The notes below the pieces were generated by a model. It made no database searches. It worked only from the letters and a program-made list of their open reading frames with translations, and was not told the origin of the DNA. A DNA stretch of 64,000 nucleotides from Cryomorpha ignava (GTDB lineage: Bacteria > Bacteroidota > Bacteroidia > Flavobacteriales_D > Cryomorphaceae). Numbering within the stretch: position 1 is the stretch's first letter; every line of letters starts with the position of its first letter. Positions 26,244 through 35,809 of this stretch are shown here, one piece after another. The DNA lies in assembly GCF_010686655.1 (NCBI RefSeq), contig NZ_JAAGVY010000007.1, positions 1 to 64,000 of the forward strand, read 5' to 3'. The translations under genes and the position numbers were made by a program.

Positions 26244-27004
26244 TACGAAAATCTTTTTTTAAGCCATCCATCAAGAATGGTATTAAACTCTTCGGGATGC
26301 TCCATCATAGGCGCATGACCGCACTTGTCAATCCAAAATAATTCTGAATCAGGTATATGGGTGTTAAATTCTTCGGCGACTTCCGGAGGGGTAATGGTGT
26401 CGTTGCGGCCCCAAATTAGGCATGTCGGCATCTTGTAATTTGGCAAATCCTTCATCATATTATGACGGATTGCGCTTTTGGCCAAAGCTAATACCTTAAT
26501 TAATTTAGATCGATCGCTTACTAATTCAAAAGTAACCTCAACAAGTTCGTCAGTTACCATTTCAGGATCATAAAACGTTACGGCAATTTTCTTCCGGATG
26601 TATTCTTTGTCTTCCCTTCGCGGAAACGAACCGCCGAAAGCATTCTCGTAAAGCCCAGAACTACCAGTAAGGACCATAGCGGTAAAAAGCTCTGGCTTAG
26701 ACTTTGCTGTAACGAGTGAAACATGGCCGCCAAGCGAATTCCCCAAAAGAATTATGTCACTCAATTCCAGTTTTTTGATAAACCCCAGAATGAATTTTGA
26801 CAGGCTTCCAACCCCCGTTTTTATAAGTGGCATATCGTAGAGCGGCATCATGGGTACAATAACCCGATGGGTTTTTTTAAAGTGCTGAATCAGTCCGTCA
26901 AAATTGCTTAGTGCTCCAAATAATCCGTGCAAAACCAAGATGGTTTGACCTTCGCCCTCATCAATATATTTATACTCCCCTTTTTCCTTGAGTTCTATTT
27001 CCAT
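26243..27004 (-). CDS. Alpha/beta-hydrolase
   Basis: A 253-residue enzyme with oxyanion motif LHGLFG, nucleophile elbow GNSLGG, an acid in WGRND and the catalytic histidine in CGHAP. A cap domain follows the nucleophile strand. The substrate is unknown; it resembles esterases and meta-cleavage-type hydrolases. The frame is open to a TTG at 27025, but that codon lies inside a TATCTTTG promoter box, so I start at the internal ATG (27004, MEIELKEK). It is coupled to engB. Confidence 0.85.
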   Translation of the reverse strand: MEIELKEKGEYKYIDEGEGQTILVLHGLFGALSNFDGLIQHFKKTHRVIVPMMPLYDMPLIKTGVGSLSKFILGFIKKLELSDIILLGNSLGGHVSLVTAKSKPELFTAMVLTGSSGLYENAFGGSFPRREDKEYIRKKIAVTFYDPEMVTDELVEVTFELVSDRSKLIKVLALAKSAIRHNMMKDLPNYKMPTCLIWGRNDTITPPEVAEEFNTHIPDSELFWIDKCGHAPMMEHPEEFNTILDGWLKKRFS

Positions 27005-27022
27005 AAAGTCTTTGCTAAAATC

Positions 27023-27030
27023 CAAAGATA
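27023..27030 (-). promoter_or_regulatory. -7 promoter box (TATCTTTG) of the hydrolase-engB operon
   Basis: An exact TAnnTTTG on the minus strand, 18 nt before the ATG at 27004. It overlaps the alternative TTG start and argues against it. Confidence 0.6.
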
Positions 27031-27084
27031 GTTTTTTTTAAAAACGGATGAAGAATTTGTGACAAAACTGATAGTTTTTCAGCG

Positions 27085-27304
27085 TGCCTTGACGCTTTCG
27101 CCAGCGCCAAGCTTTTAGCTTGGGGATTTCTTTGCCGGTGTCCCGCCGGGGTTTCAAAGAGATGTGGTTTGTTTTTATTTCATATTAGGACGACTTGATG
27201 GTTTAAGCAAGTCGGCCAAGTTAAACCTGGCGGGACGCCAGACAAAGCCACCCGTAGTTTATCAAGCCATAGGTATGACGAGACGCCACGCTAAAAAGCG
27301 TGGT
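27085..27304. repeat. Inverted pair of two-hairpin REP-like elements
   Basis: The left element has CCAAGC-tttta-GCTTGG (27107-27123) followed by a CCGG...CCGG hairpin. The right element, in the other orientation, has CTGGCG-gga-CGCCAG (27227-27241) and CCACGC-taaaaa-GCGTGG (27286-27303). Each is the same design: a TTTTTA-loop hairpin plus a GTCCCGCC hairpin. They lie in the 880-bp gap between the hydrolase and mraZ. Confidence 0.65.
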
Positions 27305-27327
27305 AAACTGAGCCTGTGCGTGTGGAC

Positions 27328-27690
27328 TCTACTTACCCACTTCTAAATTTGCCTATTACCAATTGCTAATTGCCTATTGAACCACTCCTTACCTACTTCT
27401 AAATTTGCCTATTGAAACCATTGCCGCCCTTGTGCATTCCTCTCGGCGAAAAGCCTCGTCGGATGCAGGAAAGGGAGTTCACATCACGGTATAGTGAGTA
27501 TTACAATTTAAATGTAAAGATTTGAGTTGTAATTAATATCGTTATTGTCAATTGCAAAATGCATTGCCAATTGCTCATTGCCTCTTGAGCCACTCCTTAC
27601 CCACTTCTAAATTGCTAATTGCATATTGCCGATTGCCAATTGATTGTCGATTGCCAATTGATTGCCGATTGCCAATTCTCAACATAAGCA
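27328..27690. repeat. Degenerate caattgcc strings with three CTTACCCACTTCTAAATT copies
   Basis: CTTACCYACTTCTAAATT occurs at 27332, 27388 and 27596, each followed by TTGCCTATT or TGCTAATTGC. The surroundings are near-tandem caattgcc/attgctaatt units, especially 27612-27680. There is no open frame across it. This fills most of the gap upstream of mraZ, together with the hairpin pair and the operator. Confidence 0.65.
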
Positions 27691-27811
27691 ACATTCCGTT
27701 GTGCAAAACAATCTAAAGACTCCATTTTTCAGGGTGTACAAACCCGAAATTTGACCGAAATCGCCTCCAAATCGAAAGCGTAAATCCCAAAATCTCCGAA
27801 AACTTTTCAAC

Positions 27812-27851
27812 AAAGTGGGAAATAATGGTAGAAAGTGGGTGATAGTGGGAA
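27812..27851 (+). promoter_or_regulatory. MraZ operator: four 10-bp direct repeats
   Basis: Four head-to-tail decamers: AAAGTGGGAA (27812), ATAATGGTAG (27822), AAAGTGGGTG (27832) and ATAGTGGGAA (27842). Three carry GTGGG and the second is degenerate. MraZ is known to bind 10-bp-spaced TGGGA or AAAGTG repeats upstream of its own gene. The last repeat ends 8 bp before the -7 box, so binding would block RNA polymerase. This is strong evidence for autoregulation of the dcw operon. Confidence 0.9.
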
Positions 27852-27859
27852 ACATTTTC

Positions 27860-27867
27860 TACTTTAG
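27860..27867 (+). promoter_or_regulatory. -7 promoter box (TACTTTAG) of the dcw operon
   Basis: One mismatch from TAnnTTTG, immediately downstream of the MraZ repeats and 20 nt before the mraZ ATG. Confidence 0.55.
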
Positions 27868-27887
27868 CGTTGCAGAATCTGTACCCA

Positions 27888-28355
27888 ATGCTAAATCTAC
27901 TAGGCGAATACGATTGTAAACTTGATGCCAAAGGGCGTTTGATGTTTCCGGCTGGCTTAAAAAAGCAGTTGCAAGACATTGTGCACGAAGGTTTTGTGAT
28001 CAATCGTGATATGTTCGACCAATGTTTGGTGCTTTATCCGCACCGCGAGTGGCAGGCAGTGGCGTCTGAAATTGGCAAGCTGAACCGCTTCGTGGCCAAA
28101 AATGTAAAGTTTATTCGAAAATTTAATAATGGTGCTACCCGAGTGGAGTTAGACTCTGCCGGGCGGATGCTTATTCCGGCTGCATTGGGCCAATTTGCAT
28201 CGCTTGAAAAGGAAGTGAAAGTAGCCGGGAATGGCGACAGGATTGAGATATGGAGCAAAGCTAATTACGAAGCCATGCTGGCTGAAGATGTAGATATGGC
28301 TGCGCTTTCTGAAGAAGTGATGGGAGGGGATGCAGGGAGTAATGAAGAAGTCTGA
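27888..28355 (+). CDS. mraZ: Transcriptional regulator MraZ
   Basis: A 155-residue protein of two SpoVT-AbrB-like halves (about 1-75 and 76-140). Each contains the D-x-x-G-R signature: DAKGRLMFPA in the first and DSAGRMLIPA in the second. It forms ring-shaped oligomers that bind the operator just upstream and control the division operon. I use ATG 27888; a TTG six codons earlier keeps the frame but lies only 2 nt past the -7 box. The acidic tail (GGDAGSNEEV) overlaps rsmH. Confidence 0.94.
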   Translation: MLNLLGEYDCKLDAKGRLMFPAGLKKQLQDIVHEGFVINRDMFDQCLVLYPHREWQAVASEIGKLNRFVAKNVKFIRKFNNGATRVELDSAGRMLIPAALGQFASLEKEVKVAGNGDRIEIWSKANYEAMLAEDVDMAALSEEVMGGDAGSNEEV

Positions 28356-29256
28356 CGAATATCATCTTCCGGTACTTCTGCAAACGAGCGTTGACGGATT
28401 AATTACGAATAAACAAGGCATCTATGTAGATGTAACCTTTGGCGGCGGAGGGCACAGTCGCGCAGTTCTTTCAAATTTGGGTAATAATGGCAAGCTGATT
28501 GGTTTTGATCAGGATGAGGATGCGCAAGCAAATATTCCCGATGATGAGCGGTTTCGGTTTGTGCAGTCAAATTTTCGATTTCTCAAAAACAGTCTTCGAT
28601 TTATTGGTCTTAAGAAGGTTGATGGAGTCCTGGCAGATTTGGGAGTTTCTTCGCATCAGTTTGATGTTCCCGAACGTGGATTTTCCATCCGCAGTAATGC
28701 GCGCCTTGATATGCGCATGGGAAAAGGTATAGGCATATCGGCTTATGAAGTGGTAAACACCTATCCGGAAGAAAAACTGGCGACAATCTTTAAGGAATAC
28801 GGAGAGCTAAAGGAGGCGTATAAACTCGCTAACCGAATAGTCTATCACCGCACTATGGCACCTATTGAGACGACCGAAGAATTGGTTTCTAAAATAGGAT
28901 CTCTGGCTCGGAGCAATAAGCATAATCAGTTTTTAGCTCAAGTTTTTCAGGCGCTTCGCATAGAAGTTAATGGCGAAATGAAGGCATTGGAAGAACTGCT
29001 TTTGCAATGTGCCGAGGTCATTGAGCCGGGAGGTAAACTGGTAGTAATTTCCTATCACTCGCTAGAAGATAGAATGGTAAAACGGTTTATGAAAAGCGGG
29101 AATTTTGAAGGCAAAGACGAAAAGGATTTTTTCGGAAATCCAATCCGACCATTTACACCAGAAAAAGGAATGCCAATCGTGCCTGGTATTGAAGAAATTG
29201 AATTAAACAGTAGAGCAAGAAGCGCAAAATTGCGCATAGCAACAAGAAATGAGTAA
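28330..29256 (+). CDS. rsmH: 16S rRNA (cytosine-1402-N4)-methyltransferase
   Basis: A 308-residue SAM enzyme (MraW). AdoMet motif DVTFGGGGHSRAVL, then GVLADLGVSSHQFD and the late ISYHSLEDRMVKRFM and RARSAKLR motifs are all present. It methylates C1402 in the ribosomal P site. Two starts are possible: ATG 28330 (GGGAGGGG adjacent) and ATG 28342 (GGGAG at usual spacing, giving MKKSDEYHLPVLL). Both overlap mraZ. It overlaps ftsL by 8 bp. Confidence 0.94.
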   Translation: MQGVMKKSDEYHLPVLLQTSVDGLITNKQGIYVDVTFGGGGHSRAVLSNLGNNGKLIGFDQDEDAQANIPDDERFRFVQSNFRFLKNSLRFIGLKKVDGVLADLGVSSHQFDVPERGFSIRSNARLDMRMGKGIGISAYEVVNTYPEEKLATIFKEYGELKEAYKLANRIVYHRTMAPIETTEELVSKIGSLARSNKHNQFLAQVFQALRIEVNGEMKALEELLLQCAEVIEPGGKLVVISYHSLEDRMVKRFMKSGNFEGKDEKDFFGNPIRPFTPEKGMPIVPGIEEIELNSRARSAKLRIATRNE

Positions 29257-29638
29257 GGCAAATAAAAATAAAAAAGACGAAAAGAAAAAGGGTGGATTTG
29301 CACGTGGTGTAAATGCGCTTTTGAGTGGCAAGTTCCTTACGCGGGAGTATGTTCAGTCAAATCTTCCGTTTATCTTTTTCATTGTTGCCATCATGGTTTG
29401 CTATATCGCCTATGGCTATTACGCCGAAAATAATATGAAAGAAATGGTTTCTTCGGAAGCTGAACTTCAAGAGCTCAAATCGCGCAACCTTGCTGTTCAA
29501 GCCAAACTGGGTAAGCTTCGCGCGCAATCTACAGTAGAGGAATCTATAAAAGAACTTGGACTGCATGAATCTACTACGCCGCCCACAATAATACGATTGA
29601 GTAAAGCAGAGAACCTTTCAATTTTAGGGATAGAATGA
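29249..29638 (+). CDS. ftsL: FtsL-like cell division protein
   Basis: A 129-residue bitopic protein: lysine-rich cytoplasmic tail (1-16), one membrane helix (about 40-58, LPFIFFIVAIMVCYIAYGY), then a periplasmic coiled coil with leucine heptads (AELQELKSRNLAVQAKLGKL). This is FtsL in size, topology and place (between rsmH and ftsI), although FtsL sequences are barely conserved. It would join FtsB/FtsQ in the division complex. Its stop overlaps the ftsI start by 4 bp. Confidence 0.82.
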   Translation: MSKANKNKKDEKKKGGFARGVNALLSGKFLTREYVQSNLPFIFFIVAIMVCYIAYGYYAENNMKEMVSSEAELQELKSRNLAVQAKLGKLRAQSTVEESIKELGLHESTTPPTIIRLSKAENLSILGIE

Positions 29639-31749
29639 AAGGCGAAAACAACATAATCAGCAAGGCTTATATCGTCTTCATCGCTATTTGTATTTTCTCA
29701 CTTCTCATCGTGGGAAAAATTCTTTTTATCCAGTTTGTAAATGGAGAAAAGTGGGAGTCGAAAGTGGCGCATATTACTACCGATTTGCGCGAAATAACTC
29801 CTGTGCGTGGAAATATATACGCCGATAACCGGAATATGCTTGCTACATCTGTCCCCATTTATGAAATCAGGATGGATATGCTGGCAGATGGTTTGAGCGA
29901 TGAAGACTACTTTCAGAACATCGACTCGCTCTGCGTAGCATTGAGTAAACTTTTTGACGACAAGCCGGCGAGCGCATATAAAGCAGAATTCGCGAAAGCG
30001 CGCAAGGCAGGTAATAGATACTACCGTGTAAAATCGAATGTGGATTACGATCAGGTGCAGAAAGCTCAAGATTTTCCAATTTGGAAAAGAGGGCGATTTA
30101 AAAGTGGAGTCATATTTGAAAAGAGAACGATTCGACTTATGCCTTTCAAAGAGTTGGCTAACAGAACGGTGGGATATGAGCGCGAAGGAGTGCAGCCGGT
30201 AGGGATAGAAGGAGCCTACAATAGCGTTTTGAGTGGAAAACCCGGCGCAAGGTACGAAAAGCGGCTTGCCGGAGGTATTTGGATGCCACTTACTGACCAC
30301 AACGAAGTGGAACCCGAAGATGGATGCGATGTGTACACCACACTCGATGTAAATATTCAGGATGTAGCCACAAATGCTCTGCGCAAGGAGCTTAAGAATC
30401 ACAATGCCAGCCATGGCTGCGCAGTGCTCATGGAGGTAAAAACCGGATACATTAAGGCTATCGCAAACCTTACCCGCACAGCGGATAGTACGTATCGCGA
30501 AGTTTACAATTATGCCGTGGGGGAAGCAACAGAACCGGGCTCTACATTTAAGTTGGCTTCGCTTATGGCTGCTTTTGAAGATGGTCTGATTGATTTGCAC
30601 GACACAATTGATACCGAAAATGGAAAGTACCGCTTTTACGATCGCATAATGCGCGACAGCAATGGAAAAGGACATGGGAAGATTGATGTGCTTGAGGTAT
30701 TTCAAAAGTCTTCAAACGTAGGAGTATCACGTATTATCAATGAAAAATATGCCAGTAATCCGCAAAGATTTGTGGACAGACTTTATAAAATGGGTCTTGG
30801 AAGAAAGCTGGGATTGGAAATTTCAGGAGAAGGAAAACCGAAAATAAAAGATCCCTCAGACAATTCTTGGTCTGGGGTTACACTTCCGTGGATGAGCATT
30901 GGGTATGAAACCCTTATGACTCCCCTTCAAATTCTCACATTTTACAACGCTGTGGCGAATAATGGTGTAATGCTGAAACCGCAATTTGTAAGCGAAGTTC
31001 AGCGAAACGGAATTGTAATTAAAGAGAATAGACCGATTGTTTTAAATCAGGCTATTGCATCGCGTGAGACAATCGCAAAAGCTAGAAAAATGCTTGAAAG
31101 TGTTGTAACCGAAGAAGGTACCGCTGCCAACTTGCGTTTTGGAGCTTACCATATAGCCGGAAAAACCGGTACAGCCCAAATAGCCAATGAAAAGTACGGT
31201 TATAAATATGAGCAGGCAGTGAGCTATCAAGCCTCTTTCGTGGGATATTTTCCAGCAGAGGCTCCTGAATATACCTGTATAGTGGTAGTAAACGGGCCTA
31301 GCAACGACGTGTATTATGCCAATAGAGTAGCAGGGCCGGTGTTTAAAGAAATTGCCGATAAGGTATATGCACAGCGCTTTGACTTGTTTAAGGTAAAAGA
31401 CCCTATTGAAAATGCAATCGCTTATAAGGCTCCGGTTTCTTTGAGCGGAAATGCCGAAGACCTCAAATCTATTTTCAGCGCATTTAATGTGCCTGTAGAA
31501 GATAATAGCGGCGGATATGGATGGGTGACTACCAAGACTGAACCTGAAAATGTAGAATTAGAACGACGCACCGTTAAAGACGGGTTTACGCCAAACGTTG
31601 TGGGCATGGGCTTGCGCGATGGTGTTTACTTACTCGAGTCATGCGGCTATGAGGTAAAAGTGCAGGGGAAAGGAATGATATCAAAACAAAGTATGCCTCC
31701 GGGATCGCCAGCACGGAAAGGGCAGAAAATAACTATCGAGCTATCGTAA
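29635..31749 (+). CDS. ftsI: Division-specific penicillin-binding protein (PBP3-like) with PASTA
   Basis: A 704-residue septal transpeptidase: membrane anchor (about 11-34), dimerisation domain from TPVRGNIYADNRN, then the transpeptidase domain with S303-T-F-K306, S359-S-N361 and K510-T-G-T. The last 60 residues form a PASTA domain (TPNVVGMGLRDGVYLLESCG to GQKITIELS). It cross-links septal peptidoglycan with FtsW. The gap to murE is 2 nt. Confidence 0.95.
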   Translation: MKGENNIISKAYIVFIAICIFSLLIVGKILFIQFVNGEKWESKVAHITTDLREITPVRGNIYADNRNMLATSVPIYEIRMDMLADGLSDEDYFQNIDSLCVALSKLFDDKPASAYKAEFAKARKAGNRYYRVKSNVDYDQVQKAQDFPIWKRGRFKSGVIFEKRTIRLMPFKELANRTVGYEREGVQPVGIEGAYNSVLSGKPGARYEKRLAGGIWMPLTDHNEVEPEDGCDVYTTLDVNIQDVATNALRKELKNHNASHGCAVLMEVKTGYIKAIANLTRTADSTYREVYNYAVGEATEPGSTFKLASLMAAFEDGLIDLHDTIDTENGKYRFYDRIMRDSNGKGHGKIDVLEVFQKSSNVGVSRIINEKYASNPQRFVDRLYKMGLGRKLGLEISGEGKPKIKDPSDNSWSGVTLPWMSIGYETLMTPLQILTFYNAVANNGVMLKPQFVSEVQRNGIVIKENRPIVLNQAIASRETIAKARKMLESVVTEEGTAANLRFGAYHIAGKTGTAQIANEKYGYKYEQAVSYQASFVGYFPAEAPEYTCIVVVNGPSNDVYYANRVAGPVFKEIADKVYAQRFDLFKVKDPIENAIAYKAPVSLSGNAEDLKSIFSAFNVPVEDNSGGYGWVTTKTEPENVELERRTVKDGFTPNVVGMGLRDGVYLLESCGYEVKVQGKGMISKQSMPPGSPARKGQKITIELS

Positions 31750-31751
31750 AT

Positions 31752-33218
31752 ATGAAATTGCTACAAGACATATTGTATCAGGTAAGTATTAAAGAAGTGG
31801 TGGGCTCTACCAATATAGAGGTAGAATCTATTGTTTTTGATTCGCGGAAAGCCACCAAATCATCGCTTTTCATTGCAATCAAAGGCGCGCTCTCTAATGG
31901 GCATGAATTTATAGATCAGGCTATTGCCAATGATGCTGTAGCTGTGATTTGCGAAGAATTGCCGGAATCAAAAAGTCCTGACATTACTTATGTGCTTGTC
32001 TCCGATTCACATGAGGCGCTCGGAATAATGGCTTCAAATTTTTACGACAATCCTTCAGAAAAGCTAAAGCTTATCGGGATTACCGGCACAAACGGTAAAA
32101 CCACAACTTCTACCATGCTTTACGATTTATTACGCCTTTTGGGGAATAAAGTAGGGCTAATCTCTACCGTAGAGAATAAGATTGATAATGAGATTGTTCC
32201 GGCAACGCACACTACGCCCGATGCGGTAAGCTTTAACCAATTGCTTGTGCAAATGGTAGAATCCGGATGTACTTATTGCTTTATGGAAGTGAGCTCGCAC
32301 GCCTTGCACCAGCATCGTGTAACGGGAGCAAAATTTTCCGGAGCGGTTTACACCAATCTTTCGCACGATCACCTTGATTATCACAAAACATTTGATGCCT
32401 ATATCGCAGCCAAGAAAATGCTTTTCGATATGCTGCCCAAAGAGGCCTTTGCGCTGGTAAATTTAGACGATCGCCAGGGCGAAACCATGCTTCAGAATTG
32501 CAAAGCTGGTATACAGCGCACCTATGCGCTTAAGTCGATGGCCGATTTTAAAGTAAAAGTTATCGAAAATCAATTTGGCGGCTTGCATGTAAATATCGAT
32601 GGGCTCGACCTCTATGCTAAAATGGTTGGGCGATTTAATGCTTACAATCTTTTATCGGCTTATGCCACTGGGGTTTTACTCGGTTTCGAAAAGCTTGACG
32701 TGCTTACTGCTTTGAGCAGTATTAATCCGGTTGCAGGTCGTTTTCAATATGTGATTAGTCCAGATAAGGTTACTGCCATCATAGATTATGCCCACACACC
32801 CGATGCGCTTAAAAACGTGTTGAAAACCGTTGAGGATATTCGCACAAAAAATGAGGAAGTAATCACCGTGGTGGGTTGCGGCGGAAATCGTGATGCTACC
32901 AAGCGGCCCGAGATGGCTCGTATTGCTTGCAAATTTAGCGACCGGGTGATTTTTACATCCGACAATCCGCGAAATGAAGATCCTGAAGCGATTATTGAAG
33001 ACATGATAAAAGGTGTGGAGCCACAGGATTTTCGAAAAACGAATACCATAGTAAATAGAAAGGAAGCCATTAAAATGGCATGCTCAATAGCCCGCTCTGG
33101 CGACATTATTCTTATTGCCGGGAAAGGACATGAAAAATACCAGGAAATTAAAGGCGAGCGCCTGCCATTTGACGATCTCGCCATTGTAAACGACACCTTT
33201 AAACTACTGAATCACTAA
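31752..33218 (+). CDS. murE: UDP-MurNAc-L-Ala-D-Glu:meso-DAP ligase
   Basis: A 488-residue Mur ligase with P-loop TGTNGKTT (111-118), the central domain [13 protein letters not shown], and C-terminal domain with PVAGRFQ. The DNPR sequence (in [10 protein letters not shown]) is the known determinant of meso-diaminopimelate specificity, so this organism should make DAP-type peptidoglycan. Normal length. The stop shares one base with the mraY start. Confidence 0.95.
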   Translation: MKLLQDILYQVSIKEVVGSTNIEVESIVFDSRKATKSSLFIAIKGALSNGHEFIDQAIANDAVAVICEELPESKSPDITYVLVSDSHEALGIMASNFYDNPSEKLKLIGITGTNGKTTTSTMLYDLLRLLGNKVGLISTVENKIDNEIVPATHTTPDAVSFNQLLVQMVESGCTYCFMEVSSHALHQHRVTGAKFSGAVYTNLSHDHLDYHKTFDAYIAAKKMLFDMLPKEAFALVNLDDRQGETMLQNCKAGIQRTYALKSMADFKVKVIENQFGGLHVNIDGLDLYAKMVGRFNAYNLLSAYATGVLLGFEKLDVLTALSSINPVAGRFQYVISPDKVTAIIDYAHTPDALKNVLKTVEDIRTKNEEVITVVGCGGNRDATKRPEMARIACKFSDRVIFTSDNPRNEDPEAIIEDMIKGVEPQDFRKTNTIVNRKEAIKMACSIARSGDIILIAGKGHEKYQEIKGERLPFDDLAIVNDTFKLLNH

Positions 33219-34462
33219 TGCTGTACTACCTATTTCAATATCTCGATACGCATTACAGCCTGCCCGGAACAGGGGTGTTTCAGTACATCTCTTTCCGGGC
33301 TGCTATGGCGGTGCTTACTTCTTTGGTTATCTCGTTGCTTTTTGGAAATACGCTGGTAGGAATGCTGCGCCGCAAGCAGGTGGGCGAGACTGTTCGCGAT
33401 CTGGGTCTGGATGGCCAAATTCAAAAACAAGGTACCCCAACTATGGGCGGGTTAATCATTCTTGGAGCTATTTTGGTGCCGGTTCTCCTCTTTGCCAGAC
33501 TAGATAATATTTATGTGATTATCATGATTATTACCACCGTTTTTCTTGGTGCCATTGGCTTTATAGACGATTACATAAAGGTTTTTAAGAAGAATAAAAA
33601 AGGCCTTGCCGGAAAGTTTAAAGTTGTGGGTCAGGTGGCTGTTGGCGTAGTGGTTGGAAGCCTGCTCTATTTTAACGAAGCTGTAGTAAGCAAAGAAAAA
33701 GTAGCTGTTCCGCAATCAGAAAATGTGGTACGCGAAGCAGGTGAAGCACCACAGCAAACATTTGAATGGGTGGAAGAAAAATCTGTTGTTACCACCATTC
33801 CATTTATCAAAAACAATGAGTTTAATTACGCCTGGCTGCTTGGCTTTATGTCAAAAGAAAATGCGGCGCGATGGGCATGGCTGGTATTTATTCCCATAGT
33901 GGTTTTTGTAGTCACCGCCGTGAGTAATGGTGCAAATATTACCGATGGTCTCGATGGTTTGGCAACAGGTTCTTCGGCAATTATCGGAGTTGTGCTGGCT
34001 ATTTTCGCTTTCGTTTCGGGTAACCTGGTATTTGCTGATTATCTGAATATTATGTTTATTCCAAACTCGGGTGAACTCACCGTTTTTATCAGTGCATTTG
34101 TTGGCGCCTGCATTGGCTTTTTATGGTATAATTCATATCCTGCTCAAGTGTTTATGGGCGATACTGGTAGCCTTGCCCTCGGTGGAATTATCGCCGTTTT
34201 TGCCCTTGCCATCAGAAAAGAATTGCTCATTCCGCTTTTCTGCGGAGTGTTTTTAATAGAAAATATTTCGGTAATGATACAGGTGGCGTACTTCAAGTAC
34301 AGCAAAAAACGATTTGGCGAAGGCCGCAGAGTTTTTCTGATGGCACCACTACATCACCATTATCAAAAGCTTGGATACCACGAGTCTAAGATCGTTTCAC
34401 GGTTTTGGATAGTGGGAATATTGCTCGCCGTATTGTCAATCGTAACCCTAAAACTACGCTAA
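33218..34462 (+). CDS. mraY: Phospho-MurNAc-pentapeptide transferase
   Basis: A 414-residue polytopic membrane enzyme forming lipid I. Hallmarks: [12 protein letters not shown], the aspartate pair in [21 protein letters not shown], and the HHH motif in [12 protein letters not shown]. Between helices 3 and 4 there is an insertion of about 60 residues (roughly 155-215, [16 protein letters not shown] and onward) relative to E. coli; I recall such inserts in other Bacteroidota. The gap to murD is 2 nt. Confidence 0.95.
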   Translation: MLYYLFQYLDTHYSLPGTGVFQYISFRAAMAVLTSLVISLLFGNTLVGMLRRKQVGETVRDLGLDGQIQKQGTPTMGGLIILGAILVPVLLFARLDNIYVIIMIITTVFLGAIGFIDDYIKVFKKNKKGLAGKFKVVGQVAVGVVVGSLLYFNEAVVSKEKVAVPQSENVVREAGEAPQQTFEWVEEKSVVTTIPFIKNNEFNYAWLLGFMSKENAARWAWLVFIPIVVFVVTAVSNGANITDGLDGLATGSSAIIGVVLAIFAFVSGNLVFADYLNIMFIPNSGELTVFISAFVGACIGFLWYNSYPAQVFMGDTGSLALGGIIAVFALAIRKELLIPLFCGVFLIENISVMIQVAYFKYSKKRFGEGRRVFLMAPLHHHYQKLGYHESKIVSRFWIVGILLAVLSIVTLKLR

Positions 34463-34464
34463 AA

Positions 34465-35796
34465 ATGAAGCTCTTGGTTTTAGGTGGAGGCGAAAGTGGA
34501 GCCGGAGCAGCAATGCTCGGTAAGAAGCTGGGGTACGATGTATTCCTGTCTGACCGGGGTGTACTGAAAGAAAAGTACAAAAACGTTCTTATCAAGGCGG
34601 GAATTAAATGGGAAGAAGGTGCACACAGCGGAGATTTTCTTCAGGGAACAGAATTGGTGATTAAAAGCCCGGGCATTCCTTCAGAAACTGCCATAGTATT
34701 GGATCTTAAAAAGGCCGGAGCCGAGGTGATTTCTGAAATTGAATTTGCTGCAAGGCATACCAAAGGAAAGATAATCGCCATAACAGGTACCAATGGCAAA
34801 ACGACCACTACGCTGCTTACACATCACATGTTCGCGAAAGCGGGAAAAGACGTGATAGCTGCGGGAAATGTAGGAAAAAGCTTTGCAGGCCTGCTCGCCG
34901 AGCGCGATCGCGATATCTGGGTGCTGGAGGTGAGTAGCTTCCAACTTGATGATATTGTGAGTTTTAAGCCCGATGTTGCGATTTTACTCAACATTACTTC
35001 TGATCATTTGGATAGGTATGGCTACGAAATGCAAAACTACGCTGATGCCAAGTTTGCAATCGCACGAAACCTTACCGAGGCAGATCATTTTATCTACAGC
35101 GATGATGATGAGGTGATTCTCAAAAATCTGAAAGAGAAGAATATCAAAGCGCAACTTCACCCTATATCTACTTACCATCCCGTTGAAAACGGAGCATATA
35201 TAACTGAAAATGAACTAATAATTAACCTTACTAATAATCCATATAAAATGTCCATACACGATTTAGCCCTTCAGGGCCGTCACAATGTTTACAATTCAAT
35301 GGCGGCAAGTGTTTCGGCCCGCCTTTTTGATCTCCGAAAGGAAGTGGTGCGAGATAGCCTTTCAGACTACGAAAACATTGAGCACCGACTCGAATTTGTC
35401 GCCGAAATTCACGGAATTAAATTTATTAACGACTCAAAAGCTACCAATGTAAATGGGGTGTGGTACGCACTTGAAAATTATTCGGAAAAGATAGTCTGGA
35501 TAGTGGGAGGAGTTGATAAAGGAAATGACTATTCCATACTGGAAGCACTTGTACGTGAAAAAGTTAAGGCCATAATTTGTCTGGGTACCGACAATAAGAA
35601 ACTCATGGACTATTTCGGCCCCATGGTTGAAAATATAGCCGAAGCGCATACCGCAACCGAAGCTGTTAATCTGGGTTACGCTTTCGCGAAAAAGAATGAT
35701 GTGGTGCTGCTTTCGCCTGCATGCGCCAGCTTTGATTTGTTTGAGAATTATGAAGACCGGGGCCAGCAATTTAAGCGAGCCGTTCGCGCACTTTAA
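34465..35796 (+). CDS. murD: UDP-MurNAc-L-alanine:D-glutamate ligase
   Basis: A 443-residue complete MurD: Rossmann-like N-terminal domain, ATP site TGTNGKTT (107-114), central domain to about 300, and C-terminal domain 301-443. All glutamate and nucleotide contacts known from E. coli MurD have a match: H307-R308, NDSKATN (322-328), K352, SPACAS (417-422) and F426. The start is the ATG 2 nt after mraY; the longer frame from 34405 lies inside mraY. Two free-standing copies of its C-terminal domain follow, which makes this intact enzyme the reference for them. Confidence 0.95.
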   Translation: MKLLVLGGGESGAGAAMLGKKLGYDVFLSDRGVLKEKYKNVLIKAGIKWEEGAHSGDFLQGTELVIKSPGIPSETAIVLDLKKAGAEVISEIEFAARHTKGKIIAITGTNGKTTTTLLTHHMFAKAGKDVIAAGNVGKSFAGLLAERDRDIWVLEVSSFQLDDIVSFKPDVAILLNITSDHLDRYGYEMQNYADAKFAIARNLTEADHFIYSDDDEVILKNLKEKNIKAQLHPISTYHPVENGAYITENELIINLTNNPYKMSIHDLALQGRHNVYNSMAASVSARLFDLRKEVVRDSLSDYENIEHRLEFVAEIHGIKFINDSKATNVNGVWYALENYSEKIVWIVGGVDKGNDYSILEALVREKVKAIICLGTDNKKLMDYFGPMVENIAEAHTATEAVNLGYAFAKKNDVVLLSPACASFDLFENYEDRGQQFKRAVRAL

Positions 35797-35809
35797 ACCC
35801 CTTAGCGAT

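Noticed and set aside
27005-27025. TTG start for the alpha/beta hydrolase
   Set aside because: The codon lies inside the exact TATCTTTG promoter box, so it cannot be in the transcript.
29698-30705. 335-aa open frame on the minus strand, antisense to ftsI
   Set aside because: It lies wholly within ftsI, has Cys/His/Ile-rich atypical composition and no motif; the plus-strand gene is unambiguous.
34405-34464. Longer N-terminus for murD
   Set aside because: It lies inside the mraY 3' end and lacks homology; the Rossmann strand starts at MKLLVLGGG.
35696-35809. Upstream extension of the first MurD-domain gene
   Set aside because: It would overlap murD by about 100 bp in another frame with unrelated sequence; ATG 35810 fits the tight spacing.
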